NCBI GenBank assembly: GCA_049115955.1
Contig: JAGDZJ010000006.1
Location: forward strand, 45,362 to 109,361
DNA: 64,000 bases
Reading direction: 5' to 3'
DNA from: Salinispirillum sp049115955
GTDB lineage: Bacteria; Pseudomonadota; Gammaproteobacteria; Pseudomonadales; Natronospirillaceae
How positions within the stretch are numbered: position 1 is the first letter of the stretch; every line of letters starts with the position of its first letter. Shown here piece by piece: positions 63,937 to 64,000 of this stretch. The position numbers and the translations under genes are program-made. The notes beneath the pieces are model-generated. The model was not told where the DNA came from, did not search any database, and worked only from the letters and a program-made list of their open reading frames with translations.

Positions 63937-64000
63937 TGGGGTGGACGATGGGACTTGAACCCACGACCACCGGAGTCACAATCCGGGGCTCTACCAACTG
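63937..64000 (-). tRNA. tRNA-His(GUG), 5' end outside window
   Basis: The 3' 64 bases of a tRNA on the minus strand, with encoded CCA. The anticodon stem CCGGA/TCCGG encloses TTGTGAC (anticodon GTG), and the T arm is GTGGG-TTCAAGT-CCCAT. It lies 12 bases upstream of tRNA-Leu, so the two form one tRNA transcript that continues beyond the window edge. Confidence 0.94.

Overview
The window is chromosomal DNA from a gammaproteobacterium, most likely one near the Pseudomonadales/Oceanospirillales. The grounds are gene order and protein content: a fatty-acid block (DUF177-rpmF-plsX-fabD-fabG-acpP-fabF-pabC-mltG-tmk-holB-pilZ), an rne-centred envelope block (comEC-exbB-exbD-lpxK-kdsB-ptp-murB facing rne), tig-clpP-clpX-lon-hupB-ppiD behind a tRNA cluster, a type II secretion operon, and ETF/ETF-QO. 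Genus cannot be fixed from sequence reading alone. Almost all genes look like vertical core genome; I see no prophage, insertion sequence, CRISPR array or integron.

Layout. 1-5.4 kb: 3'-truncated glutathione reductase (minus), an orphan TctC-type solute-binding protein followed by the decayed remains of a second tctC-like gene, then a membrane GGDEF-EAL protein with a PAS domain. 5.4-15.9 kb: a minus-strand operon gspEFGHIJKLM ending in a GNAT acetyltransferase; gspC and gspD are not present. Directly upstream of gspE lies a hybrid histidine-kinase-like protein whose phosphoacceptor His and ATP-binding boxes are degenerate, with a near-intact C-terminal receiver. 15.9-19.6 kb: etfBA divergent from the ETF-ubiquinone oxidoreductase gene, with a PsrA-like palindrome over its promoter. 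19.6-26.2 kb: a perfect 29-bp inverted repeat, a TetR/DUF1285 pair, a papain-like YiiX-type protein, a membrane thioredoxin-like protein, and a tightly overlapping four-gene set (AlaX-like editing protein, ALO-type FAD oxidase, DSD1-like PLP enzyme, RsuA-type pseudouridine synthase).

26.2-38 kb: the fatty-acid/cell-wall/replication operon (minus), divergent maf, then sppA and rluC. 38-41.7 kb: rne with a long, apparently untranslated leader of about 550 nt. 41.7-50.3 kb: murB, a low-molecular-weight phosphatase, kdsB, lpxK, exbD, exbB, comEC, lolD and a single lolC-type permease, all on the minus strand. 50.5-54.8 kb: a PilZ protein with a long helical insertion, a DinG-type helicase, kdsA and kdsC. 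The kdsA-kdsC gap carries nested palindromes, and the kdsC-ppiD gap carries a 64-bp tandem repeat. 55-64 kb: ppiD, hupB, lon, clpX, clpP, tig, tRNA-Leu(UAG) and the 3' part of tRNA-His(GUG).

Together the genes serve envelope biogenesis (Kdo/lipid A, peptidoglycan, lipoprotein export, TonB/Tol-type energisation), protein quality control, fatty-acid synthesis and oxidation, and protein secretion. The best leads are the catalytically degenerate kinase at the secretion locus, the repeat elements at 19.6 and 54.1-55.0 kb, the tctC remnant, the PsrA-like site, and the unexplained ALO/DSD1-like/AlaX cluster.
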